From: UBA966 sp046350355
GTDB lineage: Bacteria; Planctomycetota; Phycisphaerae; Phycisphaerales; SM1A02
Length of the DNA: 64,000 nt
Direction of reading: 5' to 3'
NCBI GenBank assembly: GCA_046350355.1
Contig: JAXMAN010000003.1
Coordinates: 248,001-312,000 of the forward strand
Shown piece by piece: positions 52,224 to 60,412 of the stretch. The notes under the pieces are model-generated. The model searched no databases and was not told where the DNA came from. It saw nothing but the letters and a program-made list of their open reading frames with translations. Every line of letters begins with the position of its first letter. Within the stretch, counting starts at the first letter, position 1. The position numbers and the translations under genes were made by a program.

Positions 52224-53018
52224 ATGAACCAGGACGTGCTCGAATCGCCCGCACAGTCCGCGCCGCGCGAGCGGCGCCTGGCCGTGCCCCTCAACGGTGT
52301 CGGCCTCGGGGCCGCTGAAATTCACGCACGAGACGAGATGATCCGGGGGATGGCGGCGCTTGCCGACGCCGTGCCCGGCGGTCAGCTCGTCGCCATCGAT
52401 CCCGAACTCGCGATCGTCGGCTGCTCGCGCCGGTGGGCGGAGGCCTACGGCTTCCAGGCCGCCTCGCTCGCGGGCCGGCCGCTGCGCGGCTTCGAGCAGT
52501 CGACCTACGCGGAGGAGCGCCGCACCATCGCGCGCGGCGTCTTCGAGACGCGCGCCGCGACGGTCGTGCGCTCGATCCGCCACGGCATGCACGAGGTCGC
52601 GGTGATGCTGCCCGTCGAGGTCGGCGGCCGCTGCCTCGCGGTCGTCTGGTTCACGCAGCCGGGCACCGGCTGCGCGATCTCGACGGAGAACTCGCGCATG
52701 GTCTATCCCATGCACCACCAGTGGGGCGCGATCGGGCAGGCGACCAATCGCCAGCTCGACGTGCTGCGGCTGCTGGGCTCCTCCTTCGACAACAGCACGA
52801 TCGCGCAGCTGCTCAACAACGGCAAGCGCACGGTCGAGTGGCATGTGAGCGTGCTGATGGAGGTGCTGGGCGCCCGCGACCGCGCGGAGCTCGTGCGGCT
52901 TTCGATGTGCGCGGGGCTGCCCTTCTTCCCGGCCGAGGCATGGTCAAAGATGCTGCGCAGCCGTGAACGCGGCGCCGCGGCGCGGGCGCGGTCGGCGGAA
53001 CCGCCCCGGGGCTGCTGA
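52224..53018 (+). CDS. PAS-like sensor with LuxR-type HTH, paralog 1
   Basis: 264 residues from the ATG at 52224. An N-terminal PAS-like domain (about 40-150) includes LVAIDPELAIVGCSRRWAEAYGF, AASLAGRPLRGFEQSTYAEER and VRSIRHGMHEVAVMLPVEVGG. A GerE/LuxR HTH follows at about 175-240: TNRQLDVLRLLGSSFDNSTIAQLLNNGKRTVEWHVSVLMEVLGARDRAELV. The linker VYPMHHQWGAI is shared with the next gene. No receiver domain is present, so the input is a small ligand or redox/light signal rather than phosphorylation. It is probably a transcription factor. Confidence 0.85.
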   Translation: MNQDVLESPAQSAPRERRLAVPLNGVGLGAAEIHARDEMIRGMAALADAVPGGQLVAIDPELAIVGCSRRWAEAYGFQAASLAGRPLRGFEQSTYAEERRTIARGVFETRAATVVRSIRHGMHEVAVMLPVEVGGRCLAVVWFTQPGTGCAISTENSRMVYPMHHQWGAIGQATNRQLDVLRLLGSSFDNSTIAQLLNNGKRTVEWHVSVLMEVLGARDRAELVRLSMCAGLPFFPAEAWSKMLRSRERGAAARARSAEPPRGC

Positions 53019-53053
53019 GCCGGGATCGCAGATGATCGGACGCAGCGTTTGAC

Positions 53054-53079
53054 GCGTGGCGGGTGCAAACTCGCCACGC
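53054..53079. promoter_or_regulatory. Inverted repeat before the second LuxR-type gene
   Basis: GCGTGGCG (53054-53061) pairs with CGCCACGC (53072-53079) around a ten-base centre, 66 bases before the ATG at 53145. It may be a weak hairpin for the upstream gene or a regulator site for the downstream gene; the T-poor sequence after it argues against a terminator. Confidence 0.35.
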
Positions 53080-53144
53080 GATCTCACATCCGGAGGCGGC
53101 ATCCGTAAGGGTGGCCGGAGCCGCGCCCAACCGCGCGGAAACGC

Positions 53145-53912
53145 ATGTCCGCCACGATGACGCTTCGCCACCCCGCCGCCACCTCCCGCCCCTCCTTCCG
53201 CCCCGACTTCCCCGTCGGGCTCCCCTCGCCGGCGCAGCTGCTGGCGGTCGCCGAGGCGCTCCCCGGCGCGAGCGCGGTCGTCCTGGATGGGCGCATGGTC
53301 GTGCAGGCGGGCAACGAGCGCTGGTTCGCCGCGCAGGGCGTGCGCCGCAGCGAGGCGTGCGGCCGCCCGATGGGACAGCTCCTCGCCGACGAGGCGATGC
53401 AGGAGCGCGCCACGATCTGCGCGACGCAGCGCGCGCGCGGCGAGGCGCTCGTCATGCGCGGCATCCGCGACGGCGCGCACGAGATCATCCTCTGCCTGCC
53501 CGCCTCCGAGCACGAGCAGGAGCGCATCGTCTGGATCGAGATGCTCGCCGCGGGCGCGCCGCTCACGGACGCGCAGCCCCGCACCGTCTATCCCGCCGCG
53601 CACACCTGGGGCGCGCTCGCCGCGCTCACGATGCGCCAGCTCGATGTCGCGCGTCTGGTCGGCATGGGCCTCTCGAACGAGCGCATCGCGCAGCTGCAGT
53701 CGGTGAGCCGCCGCACGACCGAGTGGCACATGCGCAGCATCTACGACGCGCTCGGCGTCGACGAGCGCGCCGAGGTCGCGCGCCTGGCGATCCGCGCCGG
53801 ACTTTCGAGCTTCCCGCTGGACGCGTGGCAGCGCATGCTGCGCCGCCGCGACCGCGAGCGCGCGCGCGAGGCCTTCGCCCGCGCCCGTGGCGCGCGTGCC
53901 GCGGTCGTATGA
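53145..53912 (+). CDS. PAS-like sensor with LuxR-type HTH, paralog 2
   Basis: 255 residues from the ATG at 53145 (a further ATG is at 53157). The PAS-like part reads ASAVVLDGRMVVQAGNERWFAAQGVRRSEACGRP and MRGIRDGAHEIILCLPASE. The HTH is AALTMRQLDVARLVGMGLSNERIAQLQSVSRRTTEWHMRSIYDALGVDERAEVARLAI. Order and linker (VYPAAHTWGAL) match the preceding gene, and the tail FPLDAWQRMLRRR matches its FPAEAWSKMLRSR. The pair arose by tandem duplication. It lies 9 bases before the next gene's start. Confidence 0.85.
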   Translation: MSATMTLRHPAATSRPSFRPDFPVGLPSPAQLLAVAEALPGASAVVLDGRMVVQAGNERWFAAQGVRRSEACGRPMGQLLADEAMQERATICATQRARGEALVMRGIRDGAHEIILCLPASEHEQERIVWIEMLAAGAPLTDAQPRTVYPAAHTWGALAALTMRQLDVARLVGMGLSNERIAQLQSVSRRTTEWHMRSIYDALGVDERAEVARLAIRAGLSSFPLDAWQRMLRRRDRERAREAFARARGARAAVV

Positions 53913-53921
53913 TCGCGGCGC

Positions 53922-56030
53922 ATGACCGCGATGCTCACCGCGTGCGCGCTCGGCGCGCTGCTCGCCGCCGCCCCGCAGGCCGCGCCGCCGGCGGCGACGC
54001 CGCCCGCCGCGCCGGCGCCCGCATCGCCGGCGCCCGCCCCCGCATCGCCGCCGTCCGCCCCCGCATCGCCGCCCGCCACGCCCGCCGTGCAGGGCGCGCC
54101 CAACGCGCCGCCCGCGCCGCCGCCGCCCTGGTGGGCGCGGCTGGGCATGCGCGCGCTGGACGTGGAGCAGAAGCTCCCCGTGCTCGACCAGGTCGTGCTC
54201 GTCCAGGACGACGCCTCCTACATCGCGGAGATCGCGCGCTGGACACCCAAGGCGCGCTGGCCCGTCCTCTTCGAGGATGACGCCTTCGCGCCGCGCTTCA
54301 TCCGCGCCTTCCGTCCCGCGACGGTCCTGCGGCGCGCGCCCGCGCAGCCGCCCGCGCCCGCCGGCGACGGCGCGCTGAAGGCGGCGATCGAGTCCGCGAT
54401 CATCCGCGCATGGGGAGGCGAACCCTCGCAGGAGACGCCCACCACCGCGCTGCGCAAGATCGGGCTCGTGCCCGCGGGGATCGTCGCCGCGAGTCCCGCG
54501 GATCCCGCGTGGACCGCCGCGCTCGCGCTGGCCGCGGGCCGCGGCGAGCCGATCGCGTGGATCGAGCAGCCGCTGGGCGGACCGCCGAGCGCGGTGATGG
54601 ACGCCGCGACCTTCTCGGCGCTGGAGACCGCCGTGCGCGGCGCGATGGACGCGACCGGCCGCTCGTGGGCCGCGCTGGGCGACGAGCTCGACGCCTTCAC
54701 GCTCTGCCGCTCCGCGCCGCTCAAGGTGAACCTGCCCGCGCCGCCGGGCGGCTTCCCGCCCAAGGTCCCCAACGACGGTGGCCCGCTCGCCGTCACCGAC
54801 GCGCTCTGCCGCCAGACCAGCGGCGCGCGCTACGCGATCGCCGCGCAGATCTTCGGCGACCGCGTGCGCTGCGCCTCGATGGCGATGTGCTCGCTCTTCC
54901 TGCGCCGCAACGACGTGTGGATGTTCGACGGCTATGCGGGCCGCACCGGCGCGGGCTTCATGCAGTACGGCTTCGACGGCGCCTCGCCCCTCATGCTCTC
55001 CGAGGGATTCAAGACGCGCGTCTTCAAGGGCTCGGACGCGAGCGTCTCGGGCTGGCGCAACCTGCTCTCGGGCGGCATCGCGCCGGACGTGCTCTTCCTC
55101 AACTCCAGCGGCAACTCCGACTTCTTCGAGCTCGCCTCGGGGCAGATGACCTGGGCGGTGGACATCCCCGTGCTGCAGCGCCCGCTCGCGCTGAGCATGG
55201 TGCACAGCTTCTCGCTGCAGGAGGCGGAGAGCCTGGCGAGCGTCGGCGGCCGGTGGCTCGACCACGGCGTCTACGCCTACGCGGGCAGCGTGCACGAGCC
55301 CTTCCTGAGCGCCTTCATCCCGCCGGCGCTGCTCGCGCAGCGCCTGTCGATGTTCGCGCCCTTCCTGGTCGCCGCGCGCCACTGGGAGGGGGACCTCCTC
55401 CCGCAGGCGTGGCGCGTCGCGACGCTGGGCGATCCGCTGATGACGATCCCCGGGCCGAAGGTGCTCGCGGGCATGCCGCCGCGCGCCCCGGCCGCGCTGG
55501 GCGCCGACTACGCCGACGTGCGCGCCGCCGCGCGCGCCGCGCTCGAGCGCGTGAAGTCCGCGGGCGATGGTCCCGAGGGCGACGCCGCGCTCGCGGCCGC
55601 GCTGCACGACATGGCGCTCGTGGGCGACGACCGCGTCGCCGCGCAGATCTGGGGACTCGCGCGCCGGCGCGGTCCCGCGGCGGCCGCCGCGTGCGCCTCC
55701 GCGGCGCTCGGGCCGCTCTTTCGCACCGTCGCGCGCGCCGAGTTCATGGAGGCGTACCCGCTGGTCAAGGAGCCGACCTCCGAGCAGCGCGACATGCTCT
55801 GGCACCTCTGGGCGACGAGCCTGAACACGCTGCGCGACCGCGCGGCGGTGGCGCTGCTGAAGGCGAACCTGCGCGGCCCGCGCGAGGACATGGACGCCGC
55901 CGCGCTGCTCGGGGCGGTGCGCAGCGTCGATGGCCGCGAGGCCGCCGCCGCGTGGCTCAACGCCGTCATCGTGCAGTCGAGGAACGCCGAGGCGAAGCGC
56001 CGGCTGGCGGAGCTGCAGGCGAAGCCGTAG
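53922..56030 (+). CDS. Exported C25-peptidase-like protein without clear catalytic residues
   Basis: 702 residues. The N-terminal signal-like segment (LTACALGALLAAAPQA) is followed by about 45 residues of Ala/Pro/Ser linker. The central part has the shape of the gingipain (C25) fold: DVLFLNSSGNSDFFEL where family members have a GHG element, then PLALSMVHSFSLQEAESLASVGGRWLDHGVYAYAGSVHEP, and LGDPLMTIP at the end. The catalytic His and Cys positions are Ser/Gly and His/Ser, so it may be inactive. A C-terminal helical repeat region (about 520-700) follows. The 3' end overlaps the convergent SGNH gene by 65 bases. The family call is tentative. Confidence 0.7.
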   Translation: MTAMLTACALGALLAAAPQAAPPAATPPAAPAPASPAPAPASPPSAPASPPATPAVQGAPNAPPAPPPPWWARLGMRALDVEQKLPVLDQVVLVQDDASYIAEIARWTPKARWPVLFEDDAFAPRFIRAFRPATVLRRAPAQPPAPAGDGALKAAIESAIIRAWGGEPSQETPTTALRKIGLVPAGIVAASPADPAWTAALALAAGRGEPIAWIEQPLGGPPSAVMDAATFSALETAVRGAMDATGRSWAALGDELDAFTLCRSAPLKVNLPAPPGGFPPKVPNDGGPLAVTDALCRQTSGARYAIAAQIFGDRVRCASMAMCSLFLRRNDVWMFDGYAGRTGAGFMQYGFDGASPLMLSEGFKTRVFKGSDASVSGWRNLLSGGIAPDVLFLNSSGNSDFFELASGQMTWAVDIPVLQRPLALSMVHSFSLQEAESLASVGGRWLDHGVYAYAGSVHEPFLSAFIPPALLAQRLSMFAPFLVAARHWEGDLLPQAWRVATLGDPLMTIPGPKVLAGMPPRAPAALGADYADVRAAARAALERVKSAGDGPEGDAALAAALHDMALVGDDRVAAQIWGLARRRGPAAAAACASAALGPLFRTVARAEFMEAYPLVKEPTSEQRDMLWHLWATSLNTLRDRAAVALLKANLRGPREDMDAAALLGAVRSVDGREAAAAWLNAVIVQSRNAEAKRRLAELQAKP

Positions 56031-56970
56031 GCGGCGGATCGATGCGCTCGCGCAGGATCTCGCTCACGCGGCGCGGGTCCTGCTCGAAGACCGTCGGCGC
56101 GCCGGGGGCGTTGGGCTGCGTCGCGCCCAGGAAGCGCTCGTTCGCGGCCTGCTCGATGCGCGCGAGGAGCGCGACCTCGCCGTTGAACGTGGGGTGGAGC
56201 TGGTCGCGCTGCAGCAGCGGACCATCGACCTCCTCGCTCCAGCTGCGGCGGCCCGCGTCGAAGGGCTTGCCGCTGCGCAGCTGCCCGATGAGCCGCGAGA
56301 GCGGCAGCACCGCCACGCGCGGGCGCGACGAAGCCCACTCCTGGATGCGCGCGTTCGCCGCGTCGAGCGTCGCCAGCGCGGGCATCTGCGCCTTGCTGAG
56401 CATGCGTCCGACGGCGGGGGACATGTCCGGGATGTCGCCCAGCACCAGCGGGACGCCCGCCTGCACCAGGCGGTCCATCTCGGCGAGTCCGACCTCCAGC
56501 ATCGCCAGTCGCTGCTTCTCGTCCTTGATCGGCTGGCGCTGCGCGTCCGCGGCGCCGTAGGTGAACCAGAAGAGGAAGTCCGCCGCGACGACGAGCGAGG
56601 GACGCTCCTTCGCGCCGAGCACGCCGTCGACCTGCGTGCGGCCGGTGCCGACCGGATTCAGGAAGAAGAGGCCCGTCGCGTCGCCGGTGACCTCGCCCTG
56701 GCCCAGGCGCGCGCACGCGGCGATGCGCGCGAGCGAGACCTCCTGCAGCCGGCGCGGATGGTCGCGCGGCAGCGGGGGCCGCACGCCGAATCCGGCGCTC
56801 GCGCTCGCGCCGACGAAGTGGATGCGCGAGTAGAGCGCGCGGGGGTCGATCCCGACCGCGCCCGCGCGCGCGGGGGAGACATGCATCGCGGCGGGCGTCG
56901 CCGCCAGCAGCAGCGCCACCAGCGTGAGCATCGCCGCCGCGGCCAGGCCCCGCATGCCGCCGCCGTTCAC
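55966..56970 (-). CDS. Exported SGNH/GDSL hydrolase-like protein
   Basis: 334 residues from the GTG at 56968-56970, which overlaps the cysE stop as GTGA. Signal peptide AAAAMLTLVALLLAATPAAM. Block I is HFVGASASAGFG (nucleophile Ser near 56), the oxyanion/Asn region is less clear, and block V is LLQRDQLHPTFNGE (Asp-x-x-His). PLVLGDIPDMSP also fits the fold. Probable esterase or acetyl hydrolase outside the cytoplasm. The C-terminal tail is Pro/Ser-rich and lies over the end of the opposite gene. Confidence 0.8.
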   Translation of the reverse strand: MNGGGMRGLAAAAMLTLVALLLAATPAAMHVSPARAGAVGIDPRALYSRIHFVGASASAGFGVRPPLPRDHPRRLQEVSLARIAACARLGQGEVTGDATGLFFLNPVGTGRTQVDGVLGAKERPSLVVAADFLFWFTYGAADAQRQPIKDEKQRLAMLEVGLAEMDRLVQAGVPLVLGDIPDMSPAVGRMLSKAQMPALATLDAANARIQEWASSRPRVAVLPLSRLIGQLRSGKPFDAGRRSWSEEVDGPLLQRDQLHPTFNGEVALLARIEQAANERFLGATQPNAPGAPTVFEQDPRRVSEILRERIDPPPTASPAAPPAGASPRRSSTAR

Positions 56971-57899
56971 GAGAGGTCCTCCCCGGTGGGAAGCACGCGC
57001 ACCTGCGATTTCGGGCTCGCGACCAGATGCCCCGGCGGCACCGACTGCGTCACGAAGACGCCGCCCGCGATGACGCTGCCCGCGCCGATGACCGTGTCGC
57101 CGCCCAGGATCGTCGCGCCTGCGTAGACGGTGACGCCCGACTCGAGCGTCGGATGCCGCTTGAGCCCCTTGCGCAGCGAGCCGTCCGCGTCGCGCTCGAA
57201 CTTCTTCGCGCCCAGCGTGACCCCCTGGTAGATGCGGCAGCCGTCGCCGATCTCGCAGGTCTCGCCGATGACGACGCCGGTGCCGTGGTCGATGAAGACG
57301 CCGCGGCCGATGCGCGCGCCGGGGTGGATGTCGATGCCGGTCGCGCCGTGCATGTGCTCGGACATCATGCGCGGCAGCACGGGGACGCCGCGGATCCAGA
57401 GCTCGTGCGCGAAGCGGTGCACCGCGAGCGCGGCGACGCCGGGGTAGCAGAGGACGATCTCGGCGCGGCTGCGCGCGGCGGGATCGCCGCGGAAGGCGGC
57501 CTCGACGTCGAGCGCGATCGCCTCGCGCGCGGCGGGAATGCAGGCGAGCGCCTCGTCCACGACGCGCTCGGCGTCGGCGGGCCGCAGGCGCGGGAGCGCG
57601 CCGCCGCCGGGGGGCGCGTGGTGCTCCTCGACGCCGGAGATCGCCGCGTCCACGAGCTGCAGCAGGAGCGCGCGCAGCATGGGCAGGCGCTCGTCGACGA
57701 AGGCGGCCGCGTCGGCGTGCTCCGCGGCGCGCGGGATCGGGTGGAAGCCGGGGAAGGCGATCTCGCGGAAGGCGGCGACCAGGCGCGCCACGCCGGCGGG
57801 ATCGGGCAGGGCGGGGCCGCCGATGCGCGCGATCGCGCGGTGGCGCGCGATGGACTCGGCGATCTGCACGTGCAGCGCGTCGGTCGTGGCGGGGCGCAT
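56967..57899 (-). CDS. cysE: Serine O-acetyltransferase (CysE/SatA)
   Basis: 310 residues from the ATG at 57897-57899. An N-terminal helical domain (about 1-165) precedes the left-handed beta helix with hexapeptide repeats: SEHMHGATGIDIHPGARIGRGVFIDHGTGVVIGETCEIGDGCRIYQGVTLGA. The His and Asp of IDHGTG and HMHGATGIDIHPGA are the catalytic residues. GVTVYAGATILGGDTVIGAGSVIAGG continues the helix. It makes O-acetylserine for cysteine synthesis. It is longer at the N-terminus than CysE of E. coli and resembles the EpsC-type. Confidence 0.92.
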   Translation of the reverse strand: MRPATTDALHVQIAESIARHRAIARIGGPALPDPAGVARLVAAFREIAFPGFHPIPRAAEHADAAAFVDERLPMLRALLLQLVDAAISGVEEHHAPPGGGALPRLRPADAERVVDEALACIPAAREAIALDVEAAFRGDPAARSRAEIVLCYPGVAALAVHRFAHELWIRGVPVLPRMMSEHMHGATGIDIHPGARIGRGVFIDHGTGVVIGETCEIGDGCRIYQGVTLGAKKFERDADGSLRKGLKRHPTLESGVTVYAGATILGGDTVIGAGSVIAGGVFVTQSVPPGHLVASPKSQVRVLPTGEDLS

Positions 57900-57990
57900 C
57901 CCCCCGATGCTAGCGGCATCGGATATCCTCGCCCGGCTCCGCGGCCGCCCTGCGCGCGCCGCCCCGCACCCCAGCGCAGCGAAGGTATCC

Positions 57991-58944
57991 ATGGCGATTC
58001 TCGTCGACGGCAACACCAAGGTCATCTGCCAGGGCATCACCGGTTCCGCGGGCGCCTTCCACACCAAGGGCTGCTTCGACTACGGCACGCAGATGGTCGG
58101 CGGCACGACGCCCGGCAAGGGCGGGCAGAAGGACGCCAACGGGCTGCCGATCTTCGACACCGTCGCGCAGGCCGTGCGCGGCACCGGCGCGACCGCGAGC
58201 ATGATCTTCGTGCCGCCGCCCTTCGCCGCCGACGCGATCCTCGAGGCCGCCGACGCGGGCATCCGCACCATCGTCGCGATCACCGAGGGCATCCCGGTGC
58301 AGGACATGATCCGCGTGCGCGCGCGGCTGGCCGGCTACCCCGACACGGTGCTCGTCGGCCCCAACTGCCCCGGCGTCATCACGCCCGGCCGCAAGACCGA
58401 CACCCCCGGCCGCTACGCCGGCGGCTGCAAGATCGGCATCATGCCCGGCTACATCCACACCAACCGCCTGGACGCGGCGACGCGCCGCGCGGTGGGGATC
58501 GTCAGCCGCTCCGGCACGCTCACCTACGAGGCCGTCTGGCAGACCAGCGAGCGCGGCCTGGGCCAGTCCACCTGCGTGGGCATCGGCGGCGACCCGGTGA
58601 AGGGGCTGAACTTCATCGAGGTGCTCGCGATGTTCGCGGCCGACCAGGAGACCGACGGCGTCATCATGATCGGCGAGATCGGCGGCACCGACGAGGTCGA
58701 GGCCGGCCGCTGGATCCAGCAGCACATGCAGCACAAGCCCGTCGTCGCCTTCATCGCGGGGCGCACGGCCCCGCCGGGCCGGCGCATGGGCCACGCGGGC
58801 GCGATCATCGGCGGCGCGGACGACACCGCGCAGGCCAAGATGGACGCGCTGCGCGCCTGCGGGATCGTCGTGGCCGAGAGCCCGGCGGACCTGGGATCCT
58901 CGATGGTGCAGGCGCTCGAGAAGCCGGTCGCCGCCGCGCGGTAG
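57991..58944 (+). CDS. sucD: SucD, succinyl-CoA synthetase alpha subunit
   Basis: 317 residues from the ATG at 57991. ILVDGNTKVICQGITGSAGAFHTKGCFDYGTQMVGGTTPGKGG is the CoA-binding domain, NCPGVITPGRKT and VSRSGTLTYEAVWQTSERGLGQS follow. RRMGHAGAIIGGADDTAQAKM contains the phosphorylated His. It carries the phosphate in the TCA-cycle step succinyl-CoA to succinate. The sucC partner, usually adjacent, is not here: cysE lies upstream on the other strand and a transporter downstream. Confidence 0.95.
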   Translation: MAILVDGNTKVICQGITGSAGAFHTKGCFDYGTQMVGGTTPGKGGQKDANGLPIFDTVAQAVRGTGATASMIFVPPPFAADAILEAADAGIRTIVAITEGIPVQDMIRVRARLAGYPDTVLVGPNCPGVITPGRKTDTPGRYAGGCKIGIMPGYIHTNRLDAATRRAVGIVSRSGTLTYEAVWQTSERGLGQSTCVGIGGDPVKGLNFIEVLAMFAADQETDGVIMIGEIGGTDEVEAGRWIQQHMQHKPVVAFIAGRTAPPGRRMGHAGAIIGGADDTAQAKMDALRACGIVVAESPADLGSSMVQALEKPVAAAR

Positions 58945-58963
58945 CCCGCGGTAGCCTGCCCGC

Positions 58964-60412
58964 ATGGCCATGGACGGGCCCTCCGCAGCGGGCGAGCGCC
59001 CCTCGCTGGCGCGCATCTACGGCAGCCGCACGATGCTCGTGCTGCTGGCGCTTGGCGTCGCCGGCGGCATCCCCAACGTCACGCTGACGACCGTCTCCCA
59101 GGCATGGGTGACCGACACGAAGTGGGAGCTCGCGGCCATCGGCTGGCTCGGCTTTCTCACGCTGCCCTACGCGCTGAAGTTTCTGTGGGCGCCCATCGTC
59201 GACGGCGTGCGCCTGCCCGTGATCGGGCGTCTGGGCCGGCGCCGCTCGTGGCTGCTCGCCTCGCAGGCGGCGACGGCGGCGGCGATCCTCGCGCTGGGCA
59301 TCTGGGGGCCCGAGCCGATGGCGGGGGAGCTGGGCGCGCACAACCTCGTCTTCTTCGCGCTGATGGCGATCGCGGTCGCGTGCTCGGCGACGCAGGACAT
59401 CGTCGGCGATGCGTACCGCGCGGACATCCTGACGCCGCAGGAGATGGGCGCGGGCGCGAGCGCCTTCGTGACGGGCTACCGCATCGCCTTCGTCGTGCTC
59501 GGCGCGGGGGCGCTGATCTTCGCGGAGTACATCGGCTGGCGCGCGGCGATGTGCGGCGCGGGCGCGCTGATGCTCGGGGGCGTCGCCGCGACGCTCGCCG
59601 CGCGCGAGCCCGCCGTCCCTCGCGGCGCGGCCGCGGATCTGCGCACCGCGGCCGTCGCGCCGCTGCGGGTCTTCTGGGAGCAGTGGCGATGGCGGCTGGT
59701 GGCGCTCGTGCTCTTCGTGCTGCTCTTCAAGCTGCCCGACCAGCTCGCGACGGCGATCACCACCCCGCTCCTGATGAAGGGACTCGGCTACCACGCCGAC
59801 ACGATCGGCTGGGTGCGCCAGGGCTTCGGCTTCGCGATGACCGTCGCGGGCGCGGGCGTCGGTGGATGGATGGTCGCGCGCCTGGGACTCGTGCGCTGCC
59901 TCTGGGTCTTCGGCGTGATGCACTGCGTGAGCATCGCGGGCTTCCTCTGGCTGACGGTGCAGTACGGCGCGCACGCGGGCGCGACGCCGGCGCAGGCGCC
60001 GCCGGTGCTGGCGCTCATGCCGGCGATCGCGGTGGAGAACTTCGTCGTCGGGCTGGTGACCAGCGGCTTCGTCGCGTTCCTGATGAGCATCTGCGACCGG
60101 CGCTTCTCGGCGACGCAGTACGCGCTCCTCACCGCGCTGATGGCGCTGGGCAACTCGGTCGCGTCGGGGCTGAGCGGGGCGCTCGCGGAGCGGCTGGACT
60201 ACACGCTCTTCCTGGTCTTCGCGATGTGCTCGGGGATCCCCTCGCTGGCGCTCATCCCGCTGCTGCGGCCGCCGCCCCAGCCCGCGCCCACGCCGGTCCC
60301 GGCGGCGCCGGAACCCGCGGATTCCGGGCCATCCGGCGCTGAACCGGAGGCTTCGCCGGACCCGGCTACGATGGCGGGCTCCCATGGACGACTCGCTTGC
60401 CGCTCCGGCTGA
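58964..60412 (+). CDS. AmpG/PAT-family MFS transporter
   Basis: 482 residues with about 12 membrane helices. LGVAGGIPNVTLTTVSQAWVTD near the start, LPYALKFLWAPIVDGVRLP, RLGRRRSWLL and ATQDIVGDAYRADILTPQEMGAGASAFVTGYRIA match AmpG-like permeases (muropeptide or acetyl-CoA transporter group). Muropeptide recycling is a reasonable guess; the substrate is not determined. The cytoplasmic tail is Pro/Ala-rich and its last 29 bases overlap purM. Confidence 0.85.
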   Translation: MAMDGPSAAGERPSLARIYGSRTMLVLLALGVAGGIPNVTLTTVSQAWVTDTKWELAAIGWLGFLTLPYALKFLWAPIVDGVRLPVIGRLGRRRSWLLASQAATAAAILALGIWGPEPMAGELGAHNLVFFALMAIAVACSATQDIVGDAYRADILTPQEMGAGASAFVTGYRIAFVVLGAGALIFAEYIGWRAAMCGAGALMLGGVAATLAAREPAVPRGAAADLRTAAVAPLRVFWEQWRWRLVALVLFVLLFKLPDQLATAITTPLLMKGLGYHADTIGWVRQGFGFAMTVAGAGVGGWMVARLGLVRCLWVFGVMHCVSIAGFLWLTVQYGAHAGATPAQAPPVLALMPAIAVENFVVGLVTSGFVAFLMSICDRRFSATQYALLTALMALGNSVASGLSGALAERLDYTLFLVFAMCSGIPSLALIPLLRPPPQPAPTPVPAAPEPADSGPSGAEPEASPDPATMAGSHGRLACRSG

